A DNA stretch of 7,613 nucleotides. Origin: an uncultured Halomicronema sp. Its GTDB lineage: Bacteria > Cyanobacteriota > Cyanobacteriia > Phormidesmidales > Phormidesmidaceae. The number at the start of each line of letters is the position of its first letter. The first letter of the stretch is position 1. Position numbers and translations under genes: made by a program. Under the pieces are notes generated by a model. It was not told the DNA's origin. It ran no database searches and saw nothing but the letters and a program-made list of their open reading frames with translations. This document shows, in pieces, positions 5,560 to 7,613 of this stretch. Location: the NCBI GenBank assembly GCA_937897665.1, contig CALCPB010000451.1, positions 1 to 7,613 of the forward strand, in the 5' to 3' direction.

Positions 5560-6468
5560 TCAGCAACGGCAGGCATTCAACAGGATGGGGGCAATGCTAG
5601 TTAAATCAGTCGCTGTCGCAAAATTGATAGCTTGGGGGCCGATCGCAATGAGTGGTACCGGGTTAAATGTATGGCGTTTCGTCGATAAATCTTCAATGTT
5701 GCCGTGATCGCTGGTGATGATCAGGGTCACATTCGCGGCTAGATTTTCCACAAGGTTTTCCACAAAGCGATCAATCCGCTGCAGCACTGAGATCGCTGCT
5801 GGCCAGTCTTGCTGATGACCGACATAATCCGGTGAAAAGCATTCAAACAGAGTGAATGTATAGCGACGCCCCAGCTGCGCCAATCGCTTTCCCGCTTCCT
5901 GCGGTGTAATCGGGGGAGCTGCAATGCCCCGAAAGCGGGCATGCTCGGCGGTAATGTCCCAGAAGATGGCTTCCCCCTGCTCATATTCACTTTGCATCCG
6001 AAAGGGCAAACCTGCAGTGAGATTGAGCAGCGTACCGACGGCGTAACGAATGCGCCGCTGGGCGATCGCCTCAAAATAAGCGGGTGAATACAGATTGGCG
6101 AGGGTCGCGGTGCCGCCACGGGCCATCACTTGCTTGAATAAGCCGTGGGCAGCAATCAGCTGCCGCAGCGACCCATTGGCAAACACGGTTTGATGTTGAC
6201 CGCGAAACTGGGCGGCATTTTGTCCGGTGTAGAGGGTGGTTTGGCCGGTGGCGCTCTGCGGCAGGCCCGGCACGCCCAAGCAGGCGTCAATGGGCTGCGC
6301 GACCAGCTGTGGCTGCGTGACGTTGAGCCCCGTGATCAGTGCAGTGCCCAGCAGGCTGGCGAGAAATGGGGTATGGGCCGCTGCGGCCAGCGGATTGGCC
6401 GGCTGATTTGAGCCCAGACCGACCCCATCAAGAAAAATCAGAATAAAGTGGGAGCGATCGCCAGTCAT
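5560..6468 (-). CDS. alkaline phosphatase superfamily metalloenzyme (phosphoglycerate/phosphopentomutase-like)
   Basis: The 302-residue product has the metal-binding motifs of the alkaline phosphatase superfamily in order: FLDGVG with D14, PQSATGQTT (70-78) holding the likely Ser/Thr nucleophile, FSPDYVGH with D214 and H218, SDHGN with D254 and H255, and RHTFNPVP with H266. It is shorter than cofactor-independent phosphoglycerate mutase (about 500 residues) and lacks that enzyme's inserted phosphatase-transfer domain. It matches the compact metalloenzyme-domain proteins found in cyanobacteria, whose substrate is unknown to me; phosphate-ester hydrolysis or transfer is likely. No signal peptide is seen, so it should be cytoplasmic. 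ATG 6468 fits the conserved start. FVENLVENLAAN (235-246) contains an ENLVENL repeat, which on the plus strand forms two DnaA boxes. The 222 bases upstream to the nucleotidyltransferase hold no convincing gene. Confidence 0.88.
   Translation of the reverse strand: MTGDRSHFILIFLDGVGLGSNQPANPLAAAAHTPFLASLLGTALITGLNVTQPQLVAQPIDACLGVPGLPQSATGQTTLYTGQNAAQFRGQHQTVFANGSLRQLIAAHGLFKQVMARGGTATLANLYSPAYFEAIAQRRIRYAVGTLLNLTAGLPFRMQSEYEQGEAIFWDITAEHARFRGIAAPPITPQEAGKRLAQLGRRYTFTLFECFSPDYVGHQQDWPAAISVLQRIDRFVENLVENLAANVTLIITSDHGNIEDLSTKRHTFNPVPLIAIGPQAINFATATDLTSIAPILLNACRC
5744..5764 (+). other. two perfect DnaA boxes inside the metalloenzyme gene
   Basis: TTTTCCACA occurs exactly at 5744-5752 and 5756-5764, same orientation as the cluster at 4709-4825 and 12 bases apart. 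Antisense, they encode the ENLVENL repeat. They could bind DnaA as part of an extended origin or a titration site, or be a by-product of the protein repeat. Confidence 0.45.
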
Positions 6469-6690
6469 CGGTTCAACCTATTGCGGCAGTCATCGACCTC
6501 AGAATCAGAGCGCAGGTGAAACTCAGCCCTTTGGGGCAGAGCAGCTGAGCTTGAATCTGCCAAAGTCGAATTCATGCCAGTTTGATCGGGGCGCGAATGG
6601 CCAGCGATCACGTTCAGCAGATACAACTTTTCTGAACCCAAACAAAGCCTTAGCACGTTCGCTGTAGCACGGCTATTAGCTGGCAAGGCC

Positions 6691-7563
6691 TCACCGATCT
6701 GCTGCGCTGAATTGCCACGGCTGCTGCCTCCACCCTAATCTTCGTTTTGCTGATGATGTATCCACTTGAGGTAGATTAGCCTCCACCAGCTCTACGGTTT
6801 CTCTAACCAGCGCTTCAAGCTGATTGACCGCTACTGAAGGCTCCTGACGAAACAGCCTTTCTAGACGAACGGCAAGATGCTCCGGCGCAATCTCCATTTG
6901 TTCAATAAACCTGTTCATCCGCTTGAACTGAAATGTTGAATAATACAAGCGGTTCAACCCAGACAGTACGCCGAGAAGATTTTGAGCTGACTCAACCAAG
7001 ATTTGATAGTACCAAAGCGTTGTATCTCGCTTGGCGAACTTTTCCTGCATTCCCCAAATTGCGAAGAACTTGAGATAATGCTCAACCATCTTCTGGGCGA
7101 GTTCGTCGGGATAATTCGCTACTGTGGCTTGCCATCGCTGAATGAGTGCCTCACCGTATAGTGGAATGCCCACCAGCGTGCCGGACAACGCTTTTACTAA
7201 CGGGGATTGAATATCGTGTCCTCCCAAAATGTTTGAGATATCTTTCTCCCATTGGGCGATCGTCACATGACCAAACTGACACTCGACACCGTTCACAAGG
7301 TAACTCTCCGCAAATCCCCCCTCCTGGCGATCGCCCAAAACCCAGAGCCGTTCTGAACCTTGATTCTGTTGACGCGCAAGCTGTAATTCTTCGTCGGAAG
7401 GTAATTCGTCGTAATAGATGCTCATGTCACAATCGGAGTATTCATCACACAGCCCTTCTGCAACCGAGCCTGCAACCATTGCTGCTTTAGTTTTGGGATT
7501 AGCAATGTAAGCTTTGACATTGCGTTTTGCTAGCTTCAATAAATATTGAGTTCTATCGTTCAT
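6691..7563 (-). CDS. nucleotidyltransferase domain-containing protein
   Basis: The product is 290 residues from ATG 7563. The N-terminal domain has the polymerase-beta-type signature: VAGSVAEG with G32 and S33, then SDCD with D44 and D46 as metal ligands, and E94 in NGVECQFG as a possible third acid. The C-terminal helical half (about 155-265) includes TTLWYYQILVESAQNLLGVL and LNRLYYSTFQFKRM, as in cyanobacterial stand-alone nucleotidyltransferases, some of which carry a DUF4037-type domain. It may transfer a nucleotide to a small molecule or protein, like aminoglycoside nucleotidyltransferases; the substrate cannot be read from sequence. GTG 7608 in the same frame would add 15 residues, and the frame stays open to the window edge, so the start is not certain. 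No Shine-Dalgarno sequence is obvious. It lies 222 bases upstream of the metalloenzyme on the same strand, so cotranscription is possible. Confidence 0.85.
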   Translation of the reverse strand: MNDRTQYLLKLAKRNVKAYIANPKTKAAMVAGSVAEGLCDEYSDCDMSIYYDELPSDEELQLARQQNQGSERLWVLGDRQEGGFAESYLVNGVECQFGHVTIAQWEKDISNILGGHDIQSPLVKALSGTLVGIPLYGEALIQRWQATVANYPDELAQKMVEHYLKFFAIWGMQEKFAKRDTTLWYYQILVESAQNLLGVLSGLNRLYYSTFQFKRMNRFIEQMEIAPEHLAVRLERLFRQEPSVAVNQLEALVRETVELVEANLPQVDTSSAKRRLGWRQQPWQFSAADR

Positions 7564-7613
7564 GGATTGTCGTGCTTTGGATGAGGCGGTATATCCATGA
7601 TGCAACACTGAAT

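Noticed and set aside
6465..6686. 73-residue minus-strand ORF ending with an ATGA overlap onto the metalloenzyme start
   Set aside because: The overlap looks operon-like, but the start is TTG, no ribosome-binding site or domain is visible, and the product is low in hydrophobic core residues. Left out as unsupported.
6469..6690. GGTTCAACC resembling a tRNA T-arm near 6470
   Set aside because: No acceptor stem, anticodon arm or D-arm can be built around it.

Overview
The window looks cyanobacterial. Seven copies of the HIP1 octamer GCGATCGC occur in 7.6 kb (starts at 425, 2485, 4231, 5468, 6062, 6454 and 7327). The gene set also fits: a DUF2811 small protein, a 7TM-HD phosphohydrolase, SfsA, and a degenerate ADP-ribosylglycohydrolase-like protein of the kind found in cyanobacteria. 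Moderately GC-rich coding sequence suggests a filamentous Leptolyngbya/Nodosilinea-type organism, but that placement is a guess. No mobile element, CRISPR array, tRNA or rRNA was seen.

Layout. Positions 1-1446 (minus) hold the N-terminal 482 residues of a PgpH/YqfF-type HD phosphohydrolase, cut by the left edge. A 360-base gap at 1447-1806 contains a TATAAT box and possible small ORFs. Positions 1807-2655 (minus) hold an ADP-ribosylglycohydrolase-like gene whose natural reading frame is broken by one TGA at 2557-2559; the open part is 1807-2532. A divergent control region with inverted repeats separates it from an exported protein with two peptidoglycan-binding domains (2820-3473, plus). After a 350-base gap with nothing recognisable comes sfsA (3825-4550, plus).

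The most interesting stretch is 4551-5232, 680 bases with no confident protein gene. Its left half has three perfect cyanobacterial DnaA boxes (TTTTCCACA) and two one-mismatch boxes. All point the same way, lie within 117 bases and are flanked by A/T-rich DNA, so this is a candidate replication origin. Its right half has a good sigma-70 promoter, a strong hairpin and a terminator-like hairpin followed by seven T, so it may encode a small RNA of about 190 nt or a structured leader. A perfect 9-bp-arm palindrome follows, then the DUF2811 gene (5233-5433, plus).

A hairpin with 11-bp arms sits between DUF2811 and the convergent alkaline-phosphatase-superfamily metalloenzyme gene (5560-6468, minus), which carries two more perfect DnaA boxes inside its coding sequence. 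A nucleotidyltransferase gene (6691-7563, minus) closes the window.

The genes do not form one pathway. Most are single housekeeping or accessory genes around the origin-like region. Functions come from motifs and family memory only; no search was run.
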